Part shown: one piece after another, positions 38,945 through 46,915 of the stretch
How positions within the stretch are numbered: position 1 is the first letter of the stretch
Layout: the number at the start of each line of letters is the position of its first letter
Origin: Streptomyces sp. CC228A
Lineage (GTDB): Bacteria; Actinomycetota; Actinomycetes; Streptomycetales; Streptomycetaceae
Assembly (NCBI RefSeq): GCF_021390935.1
Contig: NZ_JAJPUI010000002.1
Span: 310,001-374,000 of the forward strand
Direction of reading: 5' to 3'
Length of the DNA: 64,000 bases
The notes under the pieces: generated by a model
What the model was told of the DNA's origin: nothing
Databases searched by the model: none
What the model saw: the letters and a program-made list of their open reading frames with translations, nothing else
Translations under genes and position numbers: made by a program

Positions 38945-39554
38945 TGTTCCTCCCGCCGTTGACGTCGACGACCGTCGTGTCCGTGCCGTACTGGGCCGCG
39001 GCCTCGGTCGGCGCGGCCGGGCCGGGGCGGCCCTGCGGCGTTCCCGGGCCGGGCCGGGGCGGACGCCTCGGCCTGCTGCTGTGCATCGGGCTGCCGGGCC
39101 TCGGGCGGCCGGCCTGCGGCTGCCCGGTCTCCGGCTGTCCGGTCTCCGGTGCGCCGGGCGCCCAGGAGAGGGACATGGCACCGCCGACCAGGGCCAGCAG
39201 GAAGCCGACGGCGAGACCGCCGAAGTTGGCCACGGGGATCGACACCAGGGCCAGCAGGATGGAGGCGACACCCGCGAAGACGCGCACGATGGGCTGGAAC
39301 CACATCGTCAGGCCCAGGGTGACCAGGAGCACCCCGATGATCAGGGAGCCGGCACCTCCGGTCGTCGCCATCGAGAGGGTCATCTGTCCGAGGTGGAGGC
39401 TCGCGTAGGGGAAGTACGCGATGGGGATTCCGCCCAGCAGGGTGAACAGGCCCGCCCAGAACGGCCGGGTGCCCCGCCAGTCGCGGAACCGCCGCTGGAG
39501 GACGCGAAGGTGGTGTTCGTTCTGCTCCGCGGACGCGGCTGACTCGGCGCTCAT
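38934..39554 (-). CDS. DUF6114 integral membrane protein
   Basis: 206 residues. N-terminal cytoplasmic part (WRGTRPFWAGLFTLLGGIPIAYFPY), then four hydrophobic helices (FTLLGGIPIAYFPY, LIIGVLLVTLGLTMWF, VFAGVASILLALVSIPV, LAVGFLLALVGGAMSLSW) and a Pro/Gly-rich tail. This is the DUF6114 family, usually found with DUF6230 proteins in Streptomyces. ATG 39554 follows AGGGAGC. Middle gene of a three-gene unit; its stop overlaps the start of the next gene by 11 bp. Function unknown. Confidence 0.85.
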   Translation of the reverse strand: MSAESAASAEQNEHHLRVLQRRFRDWRGTRPFWAGLFTLLGGIPIAYFPYASLHLGQMTLSMATTGGAGSLIIGVLLVTLGLTMWFQPIVRVFAGVASILLALVSIPVANFGGLAVGFLLALVGGAMSLSWAPGAPETGQPETGQPQAGRPRPGSPMHSSRPRRPPRPGPGTPQGRPGPAAPTEAAAQYGTDTTVVDVNGGRNSAG

Positions 39555-39648
39555 GGAAAGCTCCCTGGAACTGGCATTGCTGTGTGATGAGGGAGACGGG
39601 TGGGCTCGGGCGCCGGGAGCGTCCTCGCCCACCCGCACGGATCACCGG

Positions 39649-40305
39649 TCAGTAGCACTCAACGCCCGCACCCGAGCCCTTGAGAAGCTTCATCTTCAGA
39701 CCGCTGAGCTGGAACTTGCCGGCGGTGGTCGCCCACGCCTTCTGCTTCACCTCGGTCAGCTTGGCGCCCTTGGCCTGCTGCGCGAAGCCGTTCTGGTTGA
39801 TGTTCCGGTCCTTGACGACGGGCCCCTTGCCGATGCCGGGGTTGTCCGTGTCCTTGGCGGCCATGCCGATGTCGATGTCGTCGAACGTCGCGTTGGCCTC
39901 AAGGTCGGTGACGTCGAGGTACAGGTTCTCCGCCACGACCGGGTCCTTGTCCCCGGCCGTGAGCTTGAGCGTGATCTTGCCCAGCAGGGGCACGTCGGTC
40001 ACGACCGACTGGCACATGCCGGAGATCGTGGCGTCCTTGAACGTCGAGATGGCGACCGGGCGCGGGACCAGGTCCTCACCCTCCTTGACGTTCGCGTAGC
40101 CCATGTCGACGCCGCCGTACTGGGCGAAGCCGGTGCCGTTGAGCTCCTTGGCCGTGACCTTGAACTCCTGGCCGGAGACGGCGAACGACGCCGCCAGGGC
40201 GCCCTGGGCGATGCCGACGCCTATCGCCGCCGTGGCGGCCACGCTGGGCACCATGACGACGGCGAACCGCTTCCATCTGGTCCCACCGCGAACCTGGGAC
40301 TGCAT
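39649..40305 (-). CDS. DUF6230 secreted protein
   Basis: 218 residues with a signal-like N-terminus (VVMVPSVAATAAIGVGIAQGALA) and an exported beta-rich body (SFAVSGQEFKVTAKELNG, NLYLDVTDLEANATF) with a Cys near each end of the mature part (GMCQS and the penultimate VECY), possibly disulfide-bonded. DUF6230 proteins have been loosely called cholesterol-esterase-like, but no hydrolase motif is visible. ATG 40305 has a perfect AAGGAGG five bases upstream, suggesting strong expression. First gene of the DUF6230-DUF6114-secreted-protein operon with a long, structured upstream region. Confidence 0.85.
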   Translation of the reverse strand: MQSQVRGGTRWKRFAVVMVPSVAATAAIGVGIAQGALAASFAVSGQEFKVTAKELNGTGFAQYGGVDMGYANVKEGEDLVPRPVAISTFKDATISGMCQSVVTDVPLLGKITLKLTAGDKDPVVAENLYLDVTDLEANATFDDIDIGMAAKDTDNPGIGKGPVVKDRNINQNGFAQQAKGAKLTEVKQKAWATTAGKFQLSGLKMKLLKGSGAGVECY

Positions 40306-40945
40306 AGATTCCTCCTTCTCGGACGTACATCGCCGGGAGGGCCCGAGGGCCGTCCTGGGATGGGAGAAGTGCTACGTCCTCGGGAAGGGGAACGCCTGCG
40401 GGCGAGCGCGGAACCCGCGACCTGACCGACGGCGACCACCCCCGAGCGACGACCAGGGGCCGCTCGGCGCTGGCGCCCGCGGCCCGTTCGGACAGGTCCT
40501 GCCGGTGGGCGGGAACCCCCCTGTCCGCGGCCGGCGCGACAGTGCCGCCGGCCTACCCGGTGGGGACCCGGATCCGCGGGCACGGCTGGTTGCCGGGCTC
40601 GTGCGGATTCGGACCGAGCGACGCCGATCGTGGTCCATTCGGGCCCGGGGCACAAGGGGGTTCGTTACCCGCTAGTAACGGCTCGATAAACCGGCTGCGA
40701 CGGCACGGGGCCGCGCAGGTACACACGGTGCTACCGGCGGGTTCGGCAAAAGGCCATGTATCGCGGAATGGCCGGACATAAGAGCGCCGTTGACTTACTG
40801 CAAGTAACAGCGGCTGCGATTGCCAAGTTTTGGCAAAGCGCAGCCGCCGTCCGTTGCTCAGCCGCCGTACCGGCGACCCGGCTCACCTCGCGGCTGTCCG
40901 CCGCGCGGGGTGGTCAAACCCCCGGAAAAGGGGGGTGAACACCCG
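40306..40945. other. 640-bp regulatory spacer upstream of the DUF6230 operon
   Basis: No gene. It holds three dyads: CGTTAC-CCGCTA-GTAACG (40663-40680), TTACT-GCA-AGTAA (40795-40807), and the hairpin at 40810-40847. The stretch 40670-40850 is markedly less GC-rich than average, suggesting promoters or a small RNA. Confidence 0.6.
40810..40847. promoter_or_regulatory. Two-part hairpin TTGCCAA-GTT-TTGGCAA within a GC clamp
   Basis: Outer arms GCGGCTGCG/CGCAGCCGC (40810-40818, 40839-40847) and inner arms TTGCCAA/TTGGCAA (40820-40826, 40830-40836). It could be the terminator of the upstream thioredoxin gene on the minus strand (about 100 bp past its stop) or an operator or attenuator. Confidence 0.5.
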
Positions 40946-41917
40946 TCAGAAGAGCACGCGCGCCAGCGCCGCCCTTCCCTTCACGACCCGCGGGTCGTCC
41001 GGCCCGACGACCTCGAACAGCTCCAGCAGCCGCAGCCGCGCCGCGTCCCGGTCCTCGCCGGCGGTGATCCGCACGGTGTCGACCAGCCGGTCGAAGGCGT
41101 GCTCCACGTGTCCGCCGACCAGGTCCAGGTCCGCCACGGCGAGCTGCGCCGCGACGTCCTTCGGGTCCTCCGCGGCGTCCTTGCGCACCTTCTGCGGGTC
41201 CATGCCCTGGACCCGGCCCAGCAGTTCCGCCTGCGCAAGACCGAGCTTGGCCTCGCTGTTGCCCGGGTCGTCGACCAGCACGTTCCTGTACGCCTGGACG
41301 GCGCCGGCGATGTCACCGGAGTCCAGCGCGCGCACGGCGGCCTCCAGCAGGGCGTCGTAGGGTCCGGCCGGCGCGACCCGCGCCTCGGCCCCGCCCGCTT
41401 CGGCGTCCGCGTCGACGGCGATCCCGGTGATCCCGAACCGCTGCTCGGCCACCTGGACGAGCTGGTCCAGGGTCTGGCGGATCTGCTCCTCCGGAGCCGC
41501 GCCCTGGAAGAGCGGCAGGGCCTGCCCCGCCACCACCGCGAACACGGCGGGGATCCCCTGGATCCCGAACTGCTGCATCAGCAGCTGGTTGGCGTCGACA
41601 TCGACCTTGGCGAGCACGATCCGGCCCGCGTACTCGACGGTCAGGCGCTCCAGCAGGGGGCTGAGCTGCTTGCACGGCTGGCACCACTCGGCCCAGAAGT
41701 CGAGGACGACGGGCACCTCGGCCGAGCGCTGCAGGACTTCGTGCTCGAAGCCCGCCTCGTCGACGTCGATCACCAGCGCGGACGGCGGTACGGCCGCCGC
41801 CCCGCCCTGCCGGGCCGCCTGGGCCCGCGCCTGCTCCGCCTTCGCCTTGGCCTCTCCGGCCGCCTTCACCGCGGCGAGGTCGACGACGCCGCTCATGGAC
41901 ATGTTCCTAGGCTGCAT
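40946..41917 (-). CDS. Thioredoxin-TPR protein (YbbN/CnoX-like)
   Basis: 323 residues. Ala/Lys-rich N-extension (about 1-45), thioredoxin domain with the active site WCQPC (Cys79, Cys82), cis-Pro loop GIQGIPAVF, and a C-terminal tetratricopeptide region (DALLEAAVRALDSGDIAGA, YRNVLVDDPGNSEAKLGL). YbbN/CnoX proteins act as redox-linked holdases for chaperonin and DnaK clients, with or without active cysteines; both cysteines are present here. ATG 41917 has GGAGG nine bases upstream. Divergent from the TetR gene. Cytoplasmic. Confidence 0.92.
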   Translation of the reverse strand: MQPRNMSMSGVVDLAAVKAAGEAKAKAEQARAQAARQGGAAAVPPSALVIDVDEAGFEHEVLQRSAEVPVVLDFWAEWCQPCKQLSPLLERLTVEYAGRIVLAKVDVDANQLLMQQFGIQGIPAVFAVVAGQALPLFQGAAPEEQIRQTLDQLVQVAEQRFGITGIAVDADAEAGGAEARVAPAGPYDALLEAAVRALDSGDIAGAVQAYRNVLVDDPGNSEAKLGLAQAELLGRVQGMDPQKVRKDAAEDPKDVAAQLAVADLDLVGGHVEHAFDRLVDTVRITAGEDRDAARLRLLELFEVVGPDDPRVVKGRAALARVLF

Positions 41918-42045
41918 GGATACATCCTCCCCCTTCCGCGCGCGTGACCGGTACGCCACGGCTGCCGCCGCGGTGTCGGCACCGGGTCCCCACTCGGTGC
42001 CTGCGAACTGTCGCCTGTCGTCGCCCGGGCCTCGGTGGACCCTTT

Positions 42046-42062
42046 CGCTACGGCTCGTAGCG
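42046..42062. promoter_or_regulatory. TetR-type operator palindrome
   Basis: CGCTACG-GCT-CGTAGCG, perfect seven-base arms, between the divergent thioredoxin and tetR genes, about 100 bp from the tetR start. Size and symmetry fit a TetR-family operator. Confidence 0.5.
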
Positions 42063-42147
42063 TATCCGGCGGACCCGCGGGGCGGCTAGGCACCCCCTGT
42101 GAAGTGCCCCACACGTGCGGTGCCGGAACAACGGACCTACTCACCGG

Positions 42148-42153
42148 TATGGT
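42148..42153 (+). promoter_or_regulatory. -10 element for leaderless tetR-type gene
   Basis: TATGGT, seven bases before ATG 42161, with no ribosome site upstream. It favours ATG 42161 over the in-frame ATG 42149, which lies inside this -10. Confidence 0.45.
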
Positions 42154-42160
42154 CGCCGTC

Positions 42161-42811
42161 ATGCGCACCCCCCGCACCGATCCCCCCGGCGCCGCCCCGG
42201 CCCGGCCCGGGCGCCCGCGCAGCGCCGCGGCCGACACCGCGATCCTGGAGGCGACCCGCGCCGCCCTGGTCGAGCAGGGCTGGTCCAAGCTGTCGCTGAG
42301 CGACGTCGCCGCCCGCGCGGGCGTCGCGAGGACGACCCTCTACCGCCGCTGGCCCGGCAAGAGCGAGCTCGTCGTCGACGCCGTCGCGGTCCTCTTCGAC
42401 GAACTGGAGCTCCCCGACCGCGGCAGCCTCGCCGCCGACATCGAGGGCGTGGTGCACCAGTTCGCCGGCATCCTCCAGCGGCCCGAGGCGAAGACGGCGC
42501 TCATGGCGGTCATCGCGGAGTCCACCCGGGACGGGGCCCTGCGGGACCGCATCCGCGCCTCGATCGTCGACCGGCAGAAGCGCCTCGTCCTGGAGGGCCG
42601 CGCCCGCGCCCAGGCCCGCGGCGAGCTGCCGGCGACCGCGGGCACGCAGGAGGACGGCACCGACGACCTGGTCTTCGACGTCATCGCGGGCGCCGTGGTG
42701 CACCGCGCCCTGGTGAGCGGCGAACCGGTGACCGCGGCGTGGGTGAACCGCTTCACGGCCCTGCTCCTGGGCGGGCTCGGCGCGGCGGCAGGCCGCGTCA
42801 CAGCTCCTTGA
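42161..42811 (+). CDS. TetR-family transcriptional regulator
   Basis: 216 residues. N-terminal Pro-rich lead, helix-turn-helix about residues 28-70 ([27 protein letters not shown] pattern), then an all-helical ligand domain ([22 protein letters not shown]). The C-terminal region resembles the TetR_C_11/16-type. Likely autoregulates via the palindrome at 42046. Its last 14 bp overlap the end of the convergent acetyltransferase gene. Ligand unknown. Confidence 0.93.
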   Translation: MRTPRTDPPGAAPARPGRPRSAAADTAILEATRAALVEQGWSKLSLSDVAARAGVARTTLYRRWPGKSELVVDAVAVLFDELELPDRGSLAADIEGVVHQFAGILQRPEAKTALMAVIAESTRDGALRDRIRASIVDRQKRLVLEGRARAQARGELPATAGTQEDGTDDLVFDVIAGAVVHRALVSGEPVTAAWVNRFTALLLGGLGAAAGRVTAP

Positions 42812-43295
42812 ACATGACGTGCAGCCCCACGTACCCCTCCACGGGGTGCCGGAAGGCTCCCGGCACGGTGCCGACGATCCGGAAGCCGAGCCGCTCGTAG
42901 AGCCGTACGGCGTGCCGGTTGGTCTCCACGACGGCGTTGAACTGCATGCCGCGGAAGCCCGCCGCCCCGGCCCAGTCCAGACTGTCGAGCACGAGCGCCC
43001 GCCCGACGCCCCGCCCGCCGTGGTCCGGGTCGACGAGGTAGCTGGCGCTGGCGACGTGGGAGCCGTTGCCGTGCTGGTTGTTGTTCATCTTGGCGGAGCC
43101 GACGACCGTGCCCGTGTCGGCGTCCACGGCGACGACCGTGCGGTTCGGCGGCCGGAGCAGCCACCAGCCGCGGGCCTCGTCCTCCGCGAGGTCCACCGGA
43201 TACGTGAAGGTCTCCCCCGCGGCCATGATCCGGCGGAAGAACGGCCAGACGGCGGGCCAGTCCTCGTCGGCGGCCTCTCGGATCTCGATGCGCAT
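42798..43295 (-). CDS. GNAT-family N-acetyltransferase
   Basis: 165 residues: GNAT fold with acetyl-CoA pyrophosphate loop [11 protein letters not shown], preceding strand SASYLVDPD, and C-terminal [20 protein letters not shown]. Such proteins N-acetylate small amines or phosphinothricin-like compounds. Start taken as ATG 43295 (MRIEIREA); ATG 43310 is equally possible, neither having a strong ribosome site. Convergent and overlapping with the TetR gene by 14 bp. Confidence 0.88.
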   Translation of the reverse strand: MRIEIREAADEDWPAVWPFFRRIMAAGETFTYPVDLAEDEARGWWLLRPPNRTVVAVDADTGTVVGSAKMNNNQHGNGSHVASASYLVDPDHGGRGVGRALVLDSLDWAGAAGFRGMQFNAVVETNRHAVRLYERLGFRIVGTVPGAFRHPVEGYVGLHVMFKEL

Positions 43296-43407
43296 CCGGC
43301 CAGCATGCATCCCGATCACGGTCCCCGCCAGCGGTTTTCCGTGCCGGGCCCCCGGTGCGAGCGCGGGTGCGCCTTCCGTCACGGGCGGCGCGGGCTCCCC
43401 GTCGGGG

Positions 43408-43881
43408 CTACGGAGCGGACTCCCGGCCCAGCAGCACGCGGTAGGTGTCGTCCCCGATGCTGTCCTCGTCCTCCGGGACCAGCAGCAGGGACAGCTCCGG
43501 CCGCGCCCCGCCGAACCGGATCGTGACGGACGGGTCGTACTTCTCACCCGGGTAGAAGTGGGCGGTGGCCGGGCGCTGCGCCGCGGCGCCCCACTGCCTC
43601 ACCAGCCGCCGGGCGTCGGCCTCGGGATCGCCCTGCTCGGCGGCGAGGTCGGCGAGCCCTTCGGGGTCCCGCTCCTTGAGCCGCGCCAGGACGTGTTCGG
43701 TGACGGCGAGGCTGCCGGGGGTGGGGCGCCCGCTGACGGTCAGGTCGAGCGCATCGGTGCCGTTCTTCCCCCGCTCCGGCGTCTTGTCGGTGGAGAAGGG
43801 GCCGCACCCGCCGACCAGCAGCACCGCGGCGGCCGAGAGGCACACCGCACGGCGTGCGGTGCCATAGGTCCGATGCGTCAT
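43408..43881 (-). CDS. Small lipoprotein
   Basis: 157 residues with a lipoprotein signal (basic N-terminus, LSAAAVLLVGG then Cys26). The mature part is hydrophilic (ERDPEGLADLAAEQGDPE) followed by a beta-rich C-terminal half (PSVTIRFGGARPELSLLLVP). ATG 43881 follows a G-rich ribosome site. No recognised domain; membrane-anchored on the outer face. A single gene between the GNAT gene and icmA. Confidence 0.8.
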   Translation of the reverse strand: MTHRTYGTARRAVCLSAAAVLLVGGCGPFSTDKTPERGKNGTDALDLTVSGRPTPGSLAVTEHVLARLKERDPEGLADLAAEQGDPEADARRLVRQWGAAAQRPATAHFYPGEKYDPSVTIRFGGARPELSLLLVPEDEDSIGDDTYRVLLGRESAP

Positions 43882-44063
43882 GAGCCCCCCGAGCCGCAGT
43901 GAAATGCCGCCGTACCGGGGCAGACGGATGGTAGCCCGGCACGGCGGCACGTCGCGCACCACCGCGGCCTGCGGCCGCGCGGTCGCGGTGCTTCGGCGGC
44001 AGGGACGCAGAACGGCCCGGGACCGGCGCTCCCGTCGCGCCGGGCCCGGGCCGGGTCGACTGC

Positions 44064-45764
44064 TCAGAACGTCGCCGGCTCCACGTAGTCGCCCCACTCC
44101 TCGCGCAGCACCCCGCAGATCTCGCCGAGCGTGGCCTCGGCCCGTACCGCCTCCAGCATGGGTCCGATCATGTTGGAGCCGTCGCGGGCGGCGGCCAGCA
44201 TGGTGTCCAGGGCGGTGCGCACCTCGGCGTCGTCGCGGCGGGCCTTGCGGTCGGCCAGGAGGCGGACCTGCTCGCGCTCCACCTCGTGGCTGACACGGAG
44301 GATCTCCAGGTCGCCGGTCACCGAGCCGTGGTGGCAGTTGACGCCGACGACCCGCTTGTCGCCCTTCTCCAGGGCCTGCTGGTAGCGGAACGCGGACTCC
44401 GCGATCTCGCCGGTGAACCAGCCGTCCTCGATGCCCCGCAGGATGCCCGAGGTGATCGGGCCGATGGGGTGGCGGCCGTCCGGGTGGGCGCGCAGGCCGC
44501 GCTCCTTGATGCGGTCGAAGATCTTCTCCGCGTCCGCCTCGATCCGGTCGGTGAGCTGCTCGACGTACCAGGAGCCGCCGAGCGGGTCGGCGACGTTGGC
44601 GACGCCGGTCTCCTCCATCAGTACCTGCTGGGTGCGCAGCGCGATCTCGGCGGCCTGCTCGGACGGCAGCGCGAGGGTCTCGTCCAGGGCGTTGGTGTGG
44701 AGGGAGTTCGTCCCGCCGAGCACCGCCGCCAGTGCCTCCACGGCCGTGCGGACGACGTTGTTGTACGGCTGCTGGGCGGTCAGGGAGACGCCCGCGGTCT
44801 GGGTGTGGAAGCGCAGCCACTGCGCCTTGTCGCTCTTCGCGCCGTAGACGTCCTTCATCCAGCGGGCCCAGATGCGGCGGGCCGCGCGGAACTTGGCGAT
44901 CTCCTCGAAGAAGTCGACGTGCGCGTCGAAGAAGAAGGACAGGCCGGGTGCGAAGACGTCCACGTCGAGGCCGCGTGAGAGGCCGAGCTCGACGTATCCG
45001 AAGCCGTCCGCCAGCGTGTACGCGAGCTCCTGCGCGGCCGTCGCGCCCGCCTCGCGGATGTGGTAGCCGGAGACCGACAGCGGCTTGTACGCGGGGATGC
45101 CCGCCGCGCAGTGCTCCATCAGGTCGCCGATGAGCCGCAGGTGCGGCTCGGGCTGGAACAGCCACTCCTTCTGGGCGATGTACTCCTTGAAGATGTCCGT
45201 CTGGAGGGTGCCGTTCAGGACGGACGGGTCCACGCCCTGCCGCTCGGCGGCGACGAGGTACATGCAGAAGACCGGCACGGCGGGGCCGCTGATGGTCATG
45301 GACGTGGTGACGTCGCCGAGCGGGATGTCCTTGAACAGGACCTCCATGTCGGCGGCCGAGTCGATGGCGACCCCGCAGTGGCCGACCTCGCCCAGCGAGC
45401 GGGGGTCGTCGGAGTCGCGGCCCATGAGCGTCGGCATGTCGAAGGCGACGGAGAGGCCGCCGCCGCCGTTGCCGAGGATCATCTTGTACCGCTCGTTGGT
45501 CTGCTCGGCGTTGCCGAAGCCGGCGAACTGGCGGATGGTCCAGGTGCGGCCGCGGTAGCCGGTCGGGTAGAGGCCGCGGGTGAAGGGGTACTCCCCGGGC
45601 CAGCCGATCCGCTCGAAGCCTTCGTAGGTGTCGCCGGGCCGGGGCCCGTAGACGGGCTCCACGGGGTCTCCGGAGAGCGTGGTGAAGTCGGCGTCGCGCT
45701 TCCGGGCGGCGTCGTAGCGGGCCTGCCAGCGTCGGCGGCCTTCCTCGATGGCGTCAGCGTCCAT
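44064..45764 (-). CDS. icmA: Isobutyryl-CoA mutase, large (substrate-binding) subunit
   Basis: 566 residues, the TIM-barrel half of the adenosylcobalamin enzyme that interconverts isobutyryl-CoA and n-butyryl-CoA. Nearly the whole sequence matches remembered Streptomyces IcmA. The two residues that distinguish it from methylmalonyl-CoA mutase are in the isobutyryl form: Phe80 (WTIRQF) and Gln198 (IFKEYIAQ), rather than Tyr and Arg. There is no C-terminal B12 domain, so a separate small IcmB is needed and is not in the window. ATG 45764 after GAAGGT. The 22-bp palindrome just upstream suggests repression by a dimeric regulator. Links valine catabolism to butyryl-CoA and polyketide precursors. 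Confidence 0.96.
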   Translation of the reverse strand: MDADAIEEGRRRWQARYDAARKRDADFTTLSGDPVEPVYGPRPGDTYEGFERIGWPGEYPFTRGLYPTGYRGRTWTIRQFAGFGNAEQTNERYKMILGNGGGGLSVAFDMPTLMGRDSDDPRSLGEVGHCGVAIDSAADMEVLFKDIPLGDVTTSMTISGPAVPVFCMYLVAAERQGVDPSVLNGTLQTDIFKEYIAQKEWLFQPEPHLRLIGDLMEHCAAGIPAYKPLSVSGYHIREAGATAAQELAYTLADGFGYVELGLSRGLDVDVFAPGLSFFFDAHVDFFEEIAKFRAARRIWARWMKDVYGAKSDKAQWLRFHTQTAGVSLTAQQPYNNVVRTAVEALAAVLGGTNSLHTNALDETLALPSEQAAEIALRTQQVLMEETGVANVADPLGGSWYVEQLTDRIEADAEKIFDRIKERGLRAHPDGRHPIGPITSGILRGIEDGWFTGEIAESAFRYQQALEKGDKRVVGVNCHHGSVTGDLEILRVSHEVEREQVRLLADRKARRDDAEVRTALDTMLAAARDGSNMIGPMLEAVRAEATLGEICGVLREEWGDYVEPATF

Positions 45765-45773
45765 ACCTTCGAA

Positions 45774-45795
45774 TTTACTAGGACGTCCTAGTAAA
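45774..45795 (-). promoter_or_regulatory. Perfect 22-bp palindromic operator upstream of icmA
   Basis: Arms TTTACTAGGAC and its exact complement with no spacer, ten bases before the icmA start, overlapping the likely promoter or leader. Sites built on ACTAGGACGTCCTAGT are typical of TetR-family repressors of acyl-CoA metabolism. The regulator is not encoded adjacent. Confidence 0.7.
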
Positions 45796-45849
45796 TGTCG
45801 ATGGCTGACCGCCGGGCGCGTCCGCCCGGCGGTCGGCGGGTGTGCGGCG

Positions 45850-46182
45850 CTACGCCTTCGCGACGGCGGGCTCCGCCGCCGCGACCAGCGGCTGGATCTC
45901 GCGGGTGACCTTCCGCTCCACGAAGAAGGCGACGAAGGGAATCGTCCCGGACAGCAGGATCCACAGGAGCCTGCCGAAGGACCAGCGGGCCTTGGAGCCC
46001 AGGTCGAAGGCGAAGATCAGGTAGATGATGTAGAGGACGCCGTGGGTCTGGGACACCACGAACGTGACGTCCTCACCGACGCCGAAGCCGTACTTGGCGA
46101 CCATGCACCCGCAGAGCACGAGGAGCATGACCGCGGTGACGTAGGCCATGACGCGGTAGCGGGTCAGCACGCTGGATTTCAT
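45850..46182 (-). CDS. DUF3817 small membrane protein
   Basis: 110 residues, three hydrophobic helices (VMAYVTAVMLLVLCGCMVA, TFVVSQTHGVLYIIYLIFAFD, GRLLWILLSGTIPFVAFFVE) with the family HGVLY and PF-FVER motifs. DUF3817 (YdzA-like) proteins are of unknown function. ATG 46182. Fifty-two bp downstream of the marR gene on the same strand, so possibly cotranscribed. A paralog is at 56626. Confidence 0.88.
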   Translation of the reverse strand: MKSSVLTRYRVMAYVTAVMLLVLCGCMVAKYGFGVGEDVTFVVSQTHGVLYIIYLIFAFDLGSKARWSFGRLLWILLSGTIPFVAFFVERKVTREIQPLVAAAEPAVAKA

Positions 46183-46234
46183 GGCTACGAGCGTAACCAG
46201 GCGACGGGGCCGATCTTCACCGGCCCCCGCCGGG

Positions 46235-46744
46235 CTATGCCTCCTCGAAGTCCCCGGCCGCCACTCGCAGGGGCCGCAGCATCGCGAAGATCTCCGCGCA
46301 CTCCTCCGCGTCGTACGCGCCGAGCCCGAAGTCCATGGCCATCAGGTCCTTGGTGGCGGCCTCCACGACCTCCCGGCCCTTGTCCGTGATGGACGCCAGG
46401 GTGCCGCGGCCGTCGTTGGGGTTCGGGCGCTTGGCGACCAGGCCCGCCCTGACCAGCCGGTCCACCGTGTTCGTCACCGACGTGGGGTGGACCATGAGCC
46501 GCTCGCCGATCTTGGACATGGGCAGCTCGCCCGCCTGGGAGAAGGTGAGCAGCACCAGCGCCTCGTACCGGGCGAACGTCAGTCCGTACGGCTTGACCAC
46601 GGCGTCGACCTCGGCCAGCAGGATCTGGTGGGCGCGCATGATCGAGGTGATCGCGGCCATCGAAGGCACCGGGCCCCAGCGCCGCTGCCAGAGTTCGTCG
46701 GCGCGGGCGATGGGGTCGAACGGGAGACTGAGCGGCTTCGGCAC
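46235..46744 (-). CDS. MarR-family transcriptional regulator
   Basis: 169 residues. Winged helix core (AGELPMSKIGERLMVHPTS, VTNTVDRLVRAGLVAKRPNPNDGR) typical of MarR, with flanking dimerisation helices. GTG 46744 (MPKPLSLPFDPIARA) with AAGG upstream. Upstream of a DUF3817 gene and divergent from the GH6 gene. Ligand unknown. Confidence 0.92.
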   Translation of the reverse strand: MPKPLSLPFDPIARADELWQRRWGPVPSMAAITSIMRAHQILLAEVDAVVKPYGLTFARYEALVLLTFSQAGELPMSKIGERLMVHPTSVTNTVDRLVRAGLVAKRPNPNDGRGTLASITDKGREVVEAATKDLMAMDFGLGAYDAEECAEIFAMLRPLRVAAGDFEEA

Positions 46745-46819
46745 GGGTCGACCTTACCCAGCGGTCACATGGCGGTCAGCCCGGTCTCACGCTTTGGTCG
46801 CCGGGCCTCGCAGCCCGCT

Positions 46820-46875
46820 GTGCCACCAGTGTGGCACCGGTGTCGCACCCTGACCGAATGTGACCACTGTGTCAC
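46820..46875. promoter_or_regulatory. Cluster of GTG..CAC inverted repeats between marR and GH6
   Basis: GTGCCAC-CAGT-GTGGCAC (46820-46837) and GTGAC-CACTGT-GTCAC (46860-46875), with GGTGTCGCACC between them. Repeated related dyads in a 171-bp divergent promoter region suggest cooperative binding, possibly by the MarR protein. Confidence 0.5.
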
Positions 46876-46915
46876 GATGTGCAGCAGCCTGCCCTCAGCC
46901 GCCCAAGGGGTCCGG

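Noticed and set aside
44064..45764. Annotating the mutase as methylmalonyl-CoA mutase
   Set aside because: Phe80 and Gln198 are the isobutyryl-CoA mutase residues and the B12 domain is missing.
46860..46875. BldD binding site upstream of the GH6 gene
   Set aside because: The dyad is 16 bp with an even centre and does not fit the 15-bp BldD consensus NTNACNCWGNGTNAN.
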